The notes: a model not told the origin generated them from the letters alone. Positions 35,309 through 47,447 are shown, counted from the first letter of the stretch. The stretch is 64,000 nt of DNA from Onchocerca volvulus (GCA_000499405.2 HG738137.1:20608603-20672602); one strand, 5' to 3'. Program-made: numbers and translations.

Positions 35309-37317
35309 ATGCAGATTTTTTTGTGGATCATCGGTGCACTTGTTGTCGCAATTCTGGTTTTATCGGCCTTGATTTTATGCTGTATTCTAATTTTGAAGCT
35401 ATCCAAAAATCGATTATCTACTTCCAAACGTTCCGTTATTGTTCGACCGGGAATTGTCAAACCAATTAATGCATTCGGTAAAATTTTTTTGAAAATAAAT
35501 TAAGCTAACTTGACAGCTGTGAGGTAATTGATAATGGAGGTCATAGGGGATATCAGCTTAATTTTATAGCATTTCCAATTTTTCTATACTACCAAGCATG
35601 CAATAACCCGCATACTTTGTAAATCTTTCATAAGACTTGTTAATTACGGTGCATTGCTCTACAGTAATAAAGGATTTTGAACGATAAATCCAAATTTTTA
35701 ATGAAATCAATTATTTTAAACTATAGTATAATGATGTTCCCGTACTAAATAAAGCAAACAATTCACGGACAATATTTATAGTATGTAATATTTAAGATCT
35801 GTTAAATTTTTGGAAATCATTAGCTTGCAAGAAAATTATGACGGAAAAAATTAAAAATATATATCACTTAACATGACGATTTTATCTATGTTTATTTGAT
35901 CCTTAAATTAAAACCTCCCTTCAAATTTTATTGTATTCCAAATTCTGAACAAAAAAATTCTCCAGCAAATTTCTTCGGCATAGTATTCTGCTGAGACTGC
36001 TATTAATATGCGATAAGTTACAAAATTGTGGAAAGAATATTGTATCGAATAAACATCGACACTTTATTAAATGTTTTGATGGGAAGTTATTGAAAATTAC
36101 TTTACTCATTTCAAGATTCATAGAATTAAGTTTTGGCGCGAAATACATTATAATTGTAAAATATTTGTTGTTGGATTCAATCATTAATTGATTGAAGCAA
36201 CGCTGCATTCTTTGTCAGTAATTCCACTTATCAGTAAGTTTCTTTCACGATGAAAGATTAGTTGTACAATGCAAATATTACTGTAGAAAATTATTCAAAT
36301 TTTGAATTCATATTTTGAGCTAGCTATGTATTTACGATCAACATATTTGACACACAATTCATCCAAATCTCAACTTCAAATTAGTTTTGAAACTTCGAGA
36401 TGCAATCCCAAATTTCACAAACGATTTTTTCAAGTTTGGATTTTTAATTTTTTGTGATCTCTTCGACATATCTAATCAATGATCGGTCATAACCATAATT
36501 TCTGATAGAGATGTAGGGTTGCATGAGGTGCAGCGTGCTTAAGCGCCGTGCAGAGAGAAAAAACAATAAAAACTGATTAAATGCGATGTGAATGAATAAT
36601 TTTAATAAATTTGAAAGGAACCAAAAAACTCTCCCAATCAATATTTCAGATGAAAGCAACCAAGTGTTTGCTCGAGTTTCAAGTCCCTCAGTAATTATGG
36701 TGCCTGAGTATCCATTGCAAAAGGTCAATATCACGAAACCAGAACGGAAGCGATCATCAAACAAAAAATCTAGTTGGGCATCTAGTAAGTGTAGAGTTAT
36801 TTTCGAGAATATTTTGATCCTAATTACAGTCTCTTTAAATGATACCGTTTTACCATTGACGGAAATGGGGCATGTTCCTGACAAGAATTACTGTATTAGA
36901 ACTTCCGAGCTTATAAAAATTACTTTTATAGGGATAGAAACATCACAGATATAGAGCGTAACATTTCAAATGTTACATTCACTGAATTCATAATTTGTCT
37001 AAAAAAGTAAAAAAGTTGAAAGAAAATTGAAAGAAGAAAATTCAAAAATCAAAAATTTCACGGGTTTTTCAAAACAAATCGTTACAGACACAATACAATG
37101 CCATGCAATTTCCGGTTGTTCGAAAAAGCGAAGTCGTGAATTTGTGGATCGAGATCCTCCATCAGACGAATCTAAATGTGACTATTTGGATCCATCGGAT
37201 CTGAATCTCAGTCAGTTTCGTAACATTTACACCGCTCGTAACAGTTACCAAACAGAAAAACAGCTGAACCAAACCGATTGGCCAGTAAAAAACTCCACAG
37301 TGGCTACATATGCATAG
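35309..37317 (+). CDS. Unrecognised single-pass membrane protein
   Basis: Three exons with matching phases, 35309-35477, 36650-36784 and 37088-37317, give 177 residues. Residues 4-31 are a strong membrane helix (IIGALVVAILVLSALILCCI) with only three residues before it, followed by a basic stretch (KLSKNRL, KRS) and a long hydrophilic tail rich in Ser, Lys and Asn. By the positive-inside rule the tail is probably cytosolic. The tail carries KPERKRSSNKKSSW, SKKRSREFVDRDPPSDE and a Tyr/Asn-rich end. No domain is recognised. The ATG could be internal: GAATGCAG just before ATTTTT is a possible acceptor, which would make this the membrane and cytosolic end of a larger receptor-like protein. The splice joins (G|AT, A|AC) support a real gene. 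A poly(A) signal AATAAA lies near 37496. Confidence 0.6.
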
Positions 37318-37605
37318 CTTTTATCTTAACCTAAAAGTCTCAATTTTCCGAAAATAGAAGCATTCTTTTGAGTTAGATAATGCAATGTTTCAACCAGTTA
37401 TCAACAACCTAGCTCATTATAAATTACCTAACAGGATGTATTTATTAGAATTCTTCTCGAAATATACTGACCAAGAAATGCTTACACTTGGTGCAAATAA
37501 ATCTTTCAAAATGGAAAAGTCACAACAACACATCAGCTCATTTATTGTTTGGTTCTGCTGACGATTTCAATCACTTACTTTTATGTTATTCCCTTAAGGA
37601 AGAAT

Positions 37606-37791
37606 ATGAGCAATTCTTACTGGGATCAAATTTTTTGGATCAATACTGCTTGTCCTTTGTTTTTCGGACTATTACTAATACTTTTTGTAAAGATATTACA
37701 ACATCATATTAAATTTGCAATAAAAATTTCATATATGTCAATATTTAAAGTCCAAAAAAGACCCAATGTGGAAAAAACTTCAAATAAGTGA
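37606..37791 (+). CDS. Candidate small membrane protein, 61 residues
   Basis: A short frame starting MSNSYWDQIFWINTACPLFF has one hydrophobic helix (about residues 9-30, ending GLLLILFVKIL) and a basic tail (KVQKRPNVEK). AATAAA sits about 70 bases after the stop. It follows the 35.3-37.3 kb gene on the same strand by about 290 bases, as in an operon. A donor-like GTAAAG after LLLILF would allow a spliced version. No family is recognised. Confidence 0.3.
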   Translation: MSNSYWDQIFWINTACPLFFGLLLILFVKILQHHIKFAIKISYMSIFKVQKRPNVEKTSNK

Positions 37792-38012
37792 ATTTTTTAA
37801 TAACAATAACAATAATCAGATCATAAAACTCTCGCCAAGAAACTGCTGAAATTTTAAAAAATAAAACACATTAATAAAACAAAATTCCTTTAAGCATGAG
37901 TATTTCCACGATTTCTATTCCATCTATAGCGCTCACAATTTCCACTTTATGCACATTCTCGGAGAGTTAAATTTAATCTGATATTCTGCCGGAGAAATAC
38001 CAATTCAGCAGT

Positions 38013-39819
38013 CTATGAGATTTGTGACATAAGTTTTAGGTATTTTGAATATTCTGGACTTTGCTTAAAAATACGAATTTTTCGCTGTATTTGTTTCGAT
38101 GTATCCTGATAAATATTTCTCGCATCACGACTCATTTCCTGAAGGATTACAAACTCCAAAATTCGTAAAGTTCCAAAAAAAAAGAAAAAAAAAAACGTGA
38201 AATCTCAAATGTACAAAAAAGCTAGTATCAGAAAATTTAAAAAATATGGAAACTCTACAATTAACTTTTTACAACTCAAAGGAAGAATTATTGAAGATTT
38301 AGTCTATCAAAATAAAACATCAACTCTAAATTTTTTTATCGAAAGATCCCTGCCTCGTAATTATCGCCATGCTTCTCGATCATATAAATACAAAATTCAA
38401 TATCTTTAGCAAGCAAACGATAGGTGCGTCCTTTTTTTTGCCTTATTTCTTCGTCCTCAACCTCTTTTTCCAAAGCAGCAATCACTTTTTTAACTTCCAG
38501 TTCACCACTGGTTGATTTCTATAAATTCCGACAGTTGGATAAGTTTCGACTTAAGATCTAAAAGACTAACTCAAAGACAATTCGACTATTTAATTCAAGT
38601 TTCATTTATGACCTTGCTAATAGCCTTGCCATAACTATCTCTAAAATCGGATATACCATGTAAATTTATTTCTATCATTTGGTTCCACGTTCAGATTCCC
38701 TTCCAAAAATTTCGAGATGATTCCATAAAATTTGTTAAATAAAATATCGAGTTATGAAAAAAAAGTGGTACTTCCTTAAAAAAAAAAAAAAAAAAAAAAG
38801 AGGAATTTAACATAAACTGAATACGGAAGTTTGACATATATTGAATATGGAAGTTTTTAGATCCAAAAACTTACGGCTTTTTGAATCTGGGATTTAAGAG
38901 AACCATACTGTTTTGGATCATCAATTTCCATTTCTTCAGTGTGCTTGCTCTATATAAAATGAATTGCTGTACGAATGAAATATAACAAATTTGCAAAAAA
39001 ACCAACATTAGCATATTGCAAAAATATTAACTTTAAGATGTATTAAATGTCTCGCGTAGTCAAGAATAAGATAAGAAATCAAAATATGAAAAAAAAACTC
39101 CATTAAAAGAAAATGAAAAAGAATTACAATGCTTGGATACAAAGAAAACAATTTGTTCGAGTCGTAAGCAAGTCCCATTGCTTTCATATTCTGTTTGATT
39201 GTAGCATTCTTATCCCAAGCTACGCGCATTTGTTTGCTGAAATTTGTCCAACAAATGCACAGCAAAATAATGAGTTTTAAATAAGATTATCTAATAGACA
39301 AATGAAGGTAAATAATCTGAGAAAACTAACGCACAACAGCAGGAGAAAAAATTCCTTTTTTAAGGAAAAAAATTTTTTTTTTCATAATTGAAACAAATTT
39401 GATGTAATTGAAACAAACATAATTGAAACAATTGAAACATAATTGAAACAAATTAATTCCAATAACATTACAACAAGAATACTGTGGTGCCAATAAAAGT
39501 GCATATACTCGCGTAAAAAAACTGGCAGCAATAATTGAGGGTTATGTTCAAAACAAAATTGAATTTAATCCAAAATACGAAGTAGTCTTCAACGTAAAGA
39601 TGATGATTCTGTTTTACAAAATTATCTTTGCCTTTTATAGTTGATGAAGAGGAGAGAAAAAGAAAAGAAGGAAAAAAATTATCATCCTAAGCAACATTAC
39701 CACGTTATGCCATCCATAGCTTTTTGTTTTTTCATTGCCTTCTTTTTCGCAGCAGTCAAATTTTTACTATAATTAATGCGTCGGCGACCTTTCTTCCTTC
39801 CATGTTTCACCGATCTCAT
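38013..39819 (-). CDS. NOP16: Nucleolar protein 16 (ribosome biogenesis)
   Basis: Five minus-strand exons, 39701-39819, 39141-39236, 38875-38947, 38354-38518 and 38013-38138, give 192 residues (human NOP16 178). NOP16 acts in the nucleolus in assembly of the 60S ribosomal subunit. The basic N-terminus RSVKHGRKKGRRRINYSKN matches the family start. It is followed by RVAWDKNATIKQNMKAMGLA (family HAWDHAKSVRQNLAEMGLA), an acidic linker MEIDDP, then CIYMIEKHGDNYE and MSRDARNIYQDTSKQIQRKI, which match the family's VENHGEDYKAMARDEKNYYQDTPKQI core. Exon 4 must end TAC GAG followed by gcaggg, so intron 4 (38139-38353) is a GC-AG intron. The gene is divergent from RPAP2. Confidence 0.9.
39383..39452. 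repeat. Short ATAATTGAAACAA tandem array
   Basis: ATAATTGAAACAA-type units of about 10-20 bases recur five or so times in intron 1 of NOP16. Simple-sequence expansion, no function inferred. Confidence 0.6.
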
Positions 39820-40262
39820 TGTGCCTTCTTTGTAGTCTACCTTTAATTCGATTAAGAATAATAAAACTATTCTTAAACAATTCTCTCCTTTAATTCCCGT
39901 TATTTTTGAGCAAACCTCGACAGTAACTACTTTCGAATCTATCCCAGCTCTATTTCCAAAAAATGACTACATAACCATTCATATTTCCAATTTCCTATCT
40001 GCTAAGATTAACGATTTCCTATACACTCAATTATCGACAAACCTTGACGTACAATAGAAGCTCACGACCTCCACAATCAATTTGACCTCTCCCAACAGCA
40101 ATCCCCACCCACACACCGACTTACGACCCGCCTGGTCGGGAGGTCAAATACATTGTGATGTAAACAGTGCATCATGAAAACGCATGTTGCACTTTGTGAC
40201 CGTCGGAACAAAAACCAGTTGTCATATGGATTAAATGGTGCGCAGTAGGTCTTCTGATTCTC
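39820..40262. promoter_or_regulatory. Bidirectional promoter region NOP16/RPAP2
   Basis: The start codons of NOP16 (39819, minus) and RPAP2 (40263, plus) are 443 bases apart and face away from each other. The right half (about 40050-40260) is clearly less AT-rich than its surroundings. A shared promoter for two growth-related genes is a reasonable inference; no TATA element was identified. Confidence 0.45.
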
Positions 40263-43200
40263 ATGGAAGGAGGAGTAATGAAGGAAGAAGGGAATCGTTT
40301 GGCCAAAGAACAACGATTACGTAAGGCTGTTTATAATGCTATCATAACTTTATCAGAATGCATCGTTGAAACAACAACACTTCAAAGAACGGTACTTATC
40401 TGATATTTATTGCCAAAGTTCTCCTTGTCAATGTTTTTATGCAAAGGCCAAGATAAAAATTTTATTCTGATTGAGATTGAAACGCTAATTTGCAGTTAAA
40501 TAATCTTGATCAAAGCAGTTGGATGGAAGTAGTCGAAGAACGATATCTTGGTCGAATGTGTGGTTTCCCGCTCTGTACTAATCCTGTACAAGTAAAGAAT
40601 GCGCAGAAGTATCGAATTGATTTGAAAAATAAAAAAGTAGGTGGTTTTTTGATCTTCGCAACAAATGTTTTGCGCAGTCAAAATGCCGTTTTAGACTTGA
40701 GCATGGATTTGTAATTTTCGCCTTTTAACTCATCAGAAAACATTTTTTTTTTATACTTCAAGATATTTGTTTCTGAGTTTTTCATCCCAGTTATTTTTTT
40801 TTTACTCATTTCATAATTTTAAACGTGAATAGAATTTACATTCCTTTTAACAAGAATCCTATTGAATCAGAAAGAAATTTTCGGCAAGTCTACAAAAAAA
40901 GGAAAAAAAGACTTTATGAAGAAAATGTTGGTCAAATAGAAGAATTTGCGTATATGTCTCTTGTGGAAGCAAGTGTAAGGTTGTAGAAGTTAAAAAATTT
41001 GCTAGTCACATTAACTCAAGAAAGGCATTTATCAGTAATAATATAACTGGAAAAATCAAAAACTTATTTTCAAATCTCATTGAATTTTTCAAGTATAACA
41101 TTTGATTTTTCGTGCAGGTATTCGAACGATCTGCTGAAATCGACAAATTTTGCTGCCGAAGTTGTTTTTTACGTTCTGCTGCAGTGAGGGCACAGTTAGA
41201 AGCGGAGCCTTTATGGATAAGAGGTGATGAACAAGGTAACTTTGCATTTTTTTATGCATGCGATTCACGAAAACTTGGTTTTTCCGGATCGGGAATTCCT
41301 TAATTTAAATTGGTTTTAAATCACATTTCACAGTTAATCTTTTTCGAATAAATTCTGAAGACCGTAATCATTACTACTTGTAAGTAGCTGTTTGAACTAT
41401 TCGAAATAAAATCTTCCTGGACAAAAAGTATAATTAGATGATAAAAAGAATAGCCCAAAAAGAAAATGTGCTGATAAGAATAATATGCTAAAAATATTTT
41501 TTTGTCAGTTAAAATATTTGATTTGAACGCTGAAAATGTCAGACAACAACAGCAGGATACTTACGACGTTGAATTTGTTGAAGATCAACAGCTAATAACA
41601 TCACTTGAAATTTTGAAAGTAGGAACTTAATCTTATCTTTATAATATGAGGTTGTCTGTAAATAGTTAATATTTTGATATTTAAGTTGGTATTAATATTA
41701 TCATAAATGCTATTGGCTTTTTTTTATACCTTCCTTATTTTAAAGATATGTTTTTCTTCACTGAGATGCAGAAATTCATTTGCTCTAATGCTCACGCAAC
41801 ATGTAAGTTTAAAAATAGTTTAGCACTTCAAATTTTATAATTTTACCAAATAATCGATTCTGCATCCCACCATTGTTATTTCACTTCTTATTACCAACTG
41901 TAACTGGAAAAAATGATTAGTCAGAGAAAAAAACAAGAGTGTTATATTTAGTTAAAAATCCAGAAGTGCTGTTTCTATGTTAATCAATTAATCTGAAATC
42001 TTTATTCATTAGTGGTTTATCTTTGGTTCAGTTTTTTATTCAGATTGGTGATACCGCGGAATCTGATGATGAGGATAATGATGATGAAACCAACATGGAT
42101 GAAGAAAAAAAGGATGATGCCCATAAGGAATTTTATAATCTTTGTCAATCTTATCTTACAATGAAGTCTGCAGTGGCTAGCATTGATGAAATTGCAAATG
42201 ACCCCACGGTTAAAAGAATCACAGATGAGACCGTCACGAAAATGGAGATAGAAGCAGTTCGTTGAATTTTTTTGATTAGAAAAATTTGAATATAGGGAAG
42301 AGTGTCTAATTCTGTTTATTGCCTGATAATTTACATTGTTTGGATATCTTACGCGTCATTATATCTTTCTGAACTTCAGGAGAGGAAGGACAATAAACGA
42401 CTCTCTGAAAGTGAAAAATTGGCTCGTATACGAAGCAAATATAGTCAGAATAAATTCAAACGACCCCCAGAAATAATTGAAGCCAAACCGTTTAATTCAG
42501 AGCTTTGTGATAAAGTTCCAGAGAACTTATATCAAGATTTTAAGAGAATACTGTCGTAAGTTATTACTCCTCTGACAAGTGAAATTTCAATATTATCTAA
42601 TAATTCAATTCAGTTTATCTAAATTTTTATTTGTATTGTTTTTTTTTTTTTTTTTTTCAAGAGAATGGTGTGGTCCAGAAACGATTTGTCATTTGCAACT
42701 TCACCGCCGAATGAATTTATCGGATAGTGAAAATAAAACAGTTACCGAAGCGAAATCTATCATTGCTCAGTTTTATGCAGGTGATCGTTCTATTAATAAG
42801 ATTGTGGAAGATGTGTTTCTGCCTCCAGTGGACAATGTTGATCAAGCAAAACAACGAATTTCGGTACTGGTTGAGTTATTAAAGCCAAGGTAAATTCATA
42901 TTCATCTCATTCTTTTCTTTTTTTAAATATTTCATGTAAGTGGTTGTTTTACTAACTGCTTAAAAATGAAGTAAAATGTTAATACTTACAAAAAAGTCTC
43001 CGAAAAATATTACTACAAATTTTATTTCATTGAAGATAGATGAAATCTTTCCAAGAAGTTAATAAAACATCTAGTTAAATTTCTAAGTTTTATATCATAC
43101 TGCGGAAGTTTCTTGTTCTAAAAATCGTAAAATTGGGAGTAAATGGTGCAAATATATAGTCTTATTAATTCTGTTATAGCTTTTTTGTTTTCATTTATAG

Positions 43201-43757
43201 CTGGCGACTTTTGGAGCGAACATTAAACAGAAATGGATGTGGACAACAGGCCTTGGAAATTATTTCCACATTTCGATTATCGGCAACAAATGTTATCCTT
43301 GAAAAGAAGATGTGCGATCTTGCAGTTGCCGTTATTTTCCGCTTGTAAGTTTTTTTTTTTTTTTTATAGAAATGATATAGATTTTGCAATTTTATTTTAT
43401 TAGAATAACACATATATATTTATTTGTTGGATGGGTGATTTTAGAAGATGGTTCCTGTAAAAAATACTATTGATAATTTCGTTCCATAAAGGAAGGACCG
43501 TGAATTTCGCCATGAATTTATTTTTTTTTCTTTTTTTTTTTTGAGGGTGGAAAAGATAGATCATCTCTTAGAAGCTTACTTTAAATAAAATCAATGTAGC
43601 AAATTTCAGGCTTGCTTACTGTGATAGATCGTTAATGGATTTCTATCCGTCTGATCACATTGTGTCATCTAAATTTATGAAATACTTGGAACAAATAAGA
43701 TGTGATGCGAAGTGCTATTTTGGAATCCTTTCTATTATCACGAATAAATTGGAATGA
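40263..43757 (+). CDS. RPAP2: RPAP2/Rtr1-type RNA polymerase II CTD phosphatase
   Basis: Nine exons, 40263-40391, 40496-40636, 41118-41235, 41509-41618, 42044-42256, 42380-42555, 42662-42889, 43201-43344 and 43610-43757, give 468 residues. RPAP2/Rtr1 removes Ser5 phosphate from the Pol II CTD and helps bring Pol II into the nucleus. The zinc-binding module is complete: VVEERYLGRMCGFPLC (Cys 65 and 70) and, after KYRIDLKNKKVFERS, FCCRSCF (Cys 102 and 106), as in the family's CGYPLC and FCSNFC. Then come WIRGDE, an acidic middle (DDEDNDDE), and a C-terminal helical part, DFKRILSEWCGPETI and LVELLKPRWRLLERTL with FRLSATNVI, that matches the C-terminal domain of metazoan RPAP2. All phases agree. 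An open, exon-like segment in intron 2 (40833-40974) does not fit the frame. Confidence 0.9.
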
Positions 43758-44486
43758 ACAGAACTGCTTATACTTATCATATACAAATAGTATTATTAAA
43801 ATGGGTGTCAGTCTTTTTGTTATATGAAATACTGAATAGAACTGAATATGATTCACTTTGTCTTCAGATATTTTAATTAATTTACGCTCTTCAGACCACA
43901 ATTATGTTGTACAAAAACGAAATTTCCGTTCTGCACTTCATAATTATGTTGTGCAAAAACAAAAAAAAAAAAGTAAAAGCACACCAGTCTGGCTTCTTTA
44001 GAAATAGAATCAAATTTAAAAGTGCAATAAACAAATTAAATAATTTTTTATTCGGAAATTTTGTGGCTGATAGTAATTATATTTTAATTTTTTCCATATT
44101 TTTGAATTATTATGGAAATCGCTGTAACACACTTCATGTTGATTCCCCAAAAGAAGAAAAGATTTAGTGATTTCAGTAAAATTGATCTCAATTTATTAAT
44201 TACTTATTTTGGTTCCCAATTCCATTTTTCATTTTTTTACATGTTATTCTTTGAGATGGAATAAAGAATTAGTTTTAAAAAAAAATATTTTTGAAAATAT
44301 TGCGAACTTGTAAATATTGGAAGGATACAGAAAAAAAAAATCAAATTAACGGTTAAATAGTTCCTGGTTTTGTCTGTAACTCAGATTTGGATTCAGAATT
44401 TCATGTTTTGCAGAAGCGGAGGTTAGCTCAATATTTTCAATTCAAAGTTAAAATTAATTTCAATTTTCGATAATGATTAGATCTCT

Positions 44487-45174
44487 ATGGCTGCTATAGA
44501 TATTTGTGCAGGATATTTTTTGTTAGCACTTTCTGCTGTGATTTTTCCATATCTTATCGTTTGGATCTTTATTATGGTAAGTTAGTATCATACAAAGCTG
44601 GTTAATAGTAATTTCAAATATAAAACTCACTTATAGCACTAGTCAATTCCGTTTACTCGTGGATCGCTAGATAATTAGTTAAGTTTCCATTGTGGCTGGA
44701 CTGTTTTCTAAACTTTTTATTTTTATGGATTCTTTGTAGCAACTCATGGTACTAGAGAATTTCGCTCCAAAAAACAACCAAAATTTATTTGCTGTAGATA
44801 TTTCGAATGTAATAAGAACTTCTTAGATGTTTATATATTATGGAGAGAGAGCTATGATCAAAATTCATCGGTTAACATTTCCAGCCTTTCACGTCCCAAG
44901 ACTTCGTTATCAGAATGGCATTTCCATCACAGCATCTGGCCCTTCTTTTCCCGCACATTTGCTTTATTTCTATGCTTTGTTGTGTTGGTTAGTTTTTCCC
45001 CCGTTTCATTGTTTTTAATTTATCCAATCGTACTTCAATATGTTTCAAAATTTCAATGGATTACTTCTAGTAGTTTTTCATTCTATTTTCTCGAAGATCA
45101 TTTCAGGTATTTCTTTTTTGATCCTTTTCGTGAGCCGAATTCGGGAACGGTCTTTCAGGACAAGTAAAAGATGA
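44487..45174 (+). CDS. DPM2: Dolichol-phosphate mannose synthase subunit 2
   Basis: Three small exons, 44487-44576, 44885-44987 and 45107-45174, give 86 residues (human DPM2 84). DPM2 is a two-helix ER membrane protein that stabilises dolichol-phosphate mannose synthase and also supports GPI-anchor synthesis. Helix 1 lies in GYFLLALSAVIFPYLIVWIF. Then PFTSQDFVIRMAFPSQ matches the family's PFIDSQHVIHKYFLP, helix 2 follows (about 57-77, ending GISFLILFV), and the tail is basic (RIRERSFRTSKR), like the family's KTKRVTKKAQ. The last acceptor is TCATTTCAG at 45098-45106; an alternative at 45070 would add 12 residues and fits worse. It lies 0.7 kb downstream of RPAP2 on the same strand. Confidence 0.78.
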
Positions 45175-46350
45175 AATTATCCACAAATTGTGATATATAT
45201 ATATTCATATGCATATATAATATGATTTTATTAGCTTGTCTTTAATAATTCAATTAAAAAACTTGAACTTCAAAATGATCACTGGAAAAATTAATCTTGC
45301 GTATATAACTCATCGTTAATAAATTATTCCGCCTTAAGGCCATTTCATTGGAGTTATTCATCACATCATCGGAAAATATTCAAGTTGTTACTAGCTTACA
45401 CACACGCAAATGGCCACGGCTTTCCGAAGCCAAATTATCGCGAGCATACGGGATTTAACGGGGCCGCATGGCCATCGTAAGAACTACCGTCTCATTTTAG
45501 GTTCCCATGGTTTGACATGGAGTTGTCTGCGTGGGCGAGGGGCTAGGTTTTGTTCCTTGATGTGGATTCTGTTTTTCTGAAGATAGGATTGTTGCGCAGT
45601 AAGTATATGATTATTGTGATTAATATGTGATTGTTTTCTATCATTTGATTGATTATTTATTAATTCAGTACATCTTGATTCATCCATTTCTCAATATAAT
45701 GAACTTAGTTAATGAATACGAAGTGTACCGTCAACGAATTTAATTCACATATCGAAATGTATTTCCGTAGAATCTCGGATAATAAGAGCCTTAACTCCAT
45801 TTCGGAAGCATTTCACGAGAAACAAAGAAATGGCTTTAAGGTGGTGCGGACATGTTTTGTCACGCCGAATTTCTAGTTCGCTGTATGGTGAGGGAATCAA
45901 TGTGTCGCAAAAAAATTGCATGATCTTCTATGTCGCCCAAAAATTGCATAATCTTCGGTTTATGATATTTCACATAACTTAGACGATAAATGTATCTTAG
46001 ATTGTTTGATGAAACCCTTAATATCATCATTATAAAGTCCGCTGAATGCTCATGTGCAGGTGGTATTCAGTTTCATATTTTAATTAAATAATGCCAATCT
46101 TTTTTCTATTTGATAATACTGAACTTTGAAGGTATGTGAGACGGAGTAGTTCTGTTATTGACATTGTACTTTCCGCATGTGCATTCATTACGGAACGCGC
46201 TGTATGAAGTGACTTAGACGATCAGCTCTGGTAGTCTAGAAATTCTAAACTTTTTTGGCGTAATCTGAACTGTAGACTGGAAATCTAAAATGAGAAATAT
46301 CTTCAGGACTTGTGAAATTCTGTAGATAATTCTGGAAAGTTACATAGAAG
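45175..46350. other. Intergenic region before RPS11, with a GC-richer block
   Basis: No exon chain found. About 45390-45570 is much less AT-rich than its surroundings and contains short inverted segments such as GGCTTTCCGAAGCC. It may be a promoter block or an unrecognised structured RNA. It lacks the signature of a tRNA, SL RNA or U6. The 46140-46350 part should hold the RPS11 promoter. Confidence 0.4.
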
Positions 46351-47447
46351 ATGGCAGAGCAAACAGAAAGAGCATTCCAAAAACAGCCGACAGTATTTTT
46401 GAATAATAAACTGCGAACCTTGGGAATCGGTAAGAAGGCGAAGAAGGATATACGTTATGTTCGAAATGTTGGACTGGGATTCAAAACACCGCGTGAGGTG
46501 GTTTTGAGTATTTAATTTTTTTGTATTCATTTTCTCAGTCTAATATATAGCACTTTGGGTATTATATAGTTATTTATTGTTCCTAAAATAGATTTTGTTG
46601 GGACGTTTTTTTAATCGATGAATTATGTGTTGAGTTTAAAGGAGTTTACTATTATATCTTAAACTTGTAGAAAAAGTGTTTGGTACCATTATTGTCCGTA
46701 CCTGTTTTTGTTTGAAGCAGTGGAATAGTGCTAATGTATTGCATTTCGAGTGTGATTCAATTTCAGGCCATAACTGGGACATACATAGACAAAAAGTGTC
46801 CATTCACCGGGAATGTTTCGATTCGTGGGCGTATATTGACGGGTGTTGTTGTGAAAATGAAGATGCAAAGGACAATAGTAATTCGACGAGATTATTTGCA
46901 TTTTATCAAAAAGTATCGCCGATATGAGAAACGTCATCGTAATATGTCCGTCCATTGCTCACCTGCCTTCAGGTTAATGACTTATTTTTTTTTGTCTTTT
47001 TCACAAATTTTTCCACTGCACTAAAACATCCATTTGCTGTCTTTTCTTTTTTCATTTCTCCGATTAATTCATTTTGCAGCAAATTCGTAATATAACTTAA
47101 TGTAAGTCCAGCATTTATTCTGTTAGTGTAATGTTATTTATTTCGAGTCTAGCTAGCAGCAGTATCCGTTTCGTATTATAAATATTAGCTTTACTTTACC
47201 ATCAAAAAATTTTTACATTTTTTTTTTCTGCTTCAGTTATATTTTTGAAAGTTCACTTGCCCATATTTGTGCATCAGCTTTCATAAATTCATTTATATAA
47301 TAATGATACAACAATTTTTTCAGAGATATAGCAGTGGGAGATATTGTAACAGTTGGTGAGTGTCGTCCATTGTCGAAGACTGTGCGGTACAATGTATTGA
47401 AAGTTTTGAAAGCGTCGGGAGCTAAGAAATCTTTCGACAAGTTCTGA
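46351..47447 (+). CDS. rps-11: 40S ribosomal protein S11 (uS17)
   Basis: Three exons, 46351-46497, 46767-46972 and 47324-47447, give 158 residues, exactly the length in mammals. It is a component of the small ribosomal subunit and belongs to the uS17 family, binding 18S rRNA. Diagnostic stretches are [93 protein letters not shown] and [20 protein letters not shown]. The frame is intact, splice sites are canonical, and the stop is followed by ordinary AT-rich sequence. Confidence 0.97.

Noticed and set aside
36444..36884. 146-codon minus-strand frame
   Set aside because: It is the mirror of exon 2 of the 35.3-37.3 kb gene, which has proper splice signals on the plus strand; the minus frame has no family match.
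45390..45570. tRNA, SL RNA, U6 or SRP RNA gene in the GC-richer block
   Set aside because: No B-box with paired arms, no known spliced-leader sequence and no snRNA signature could be seen.
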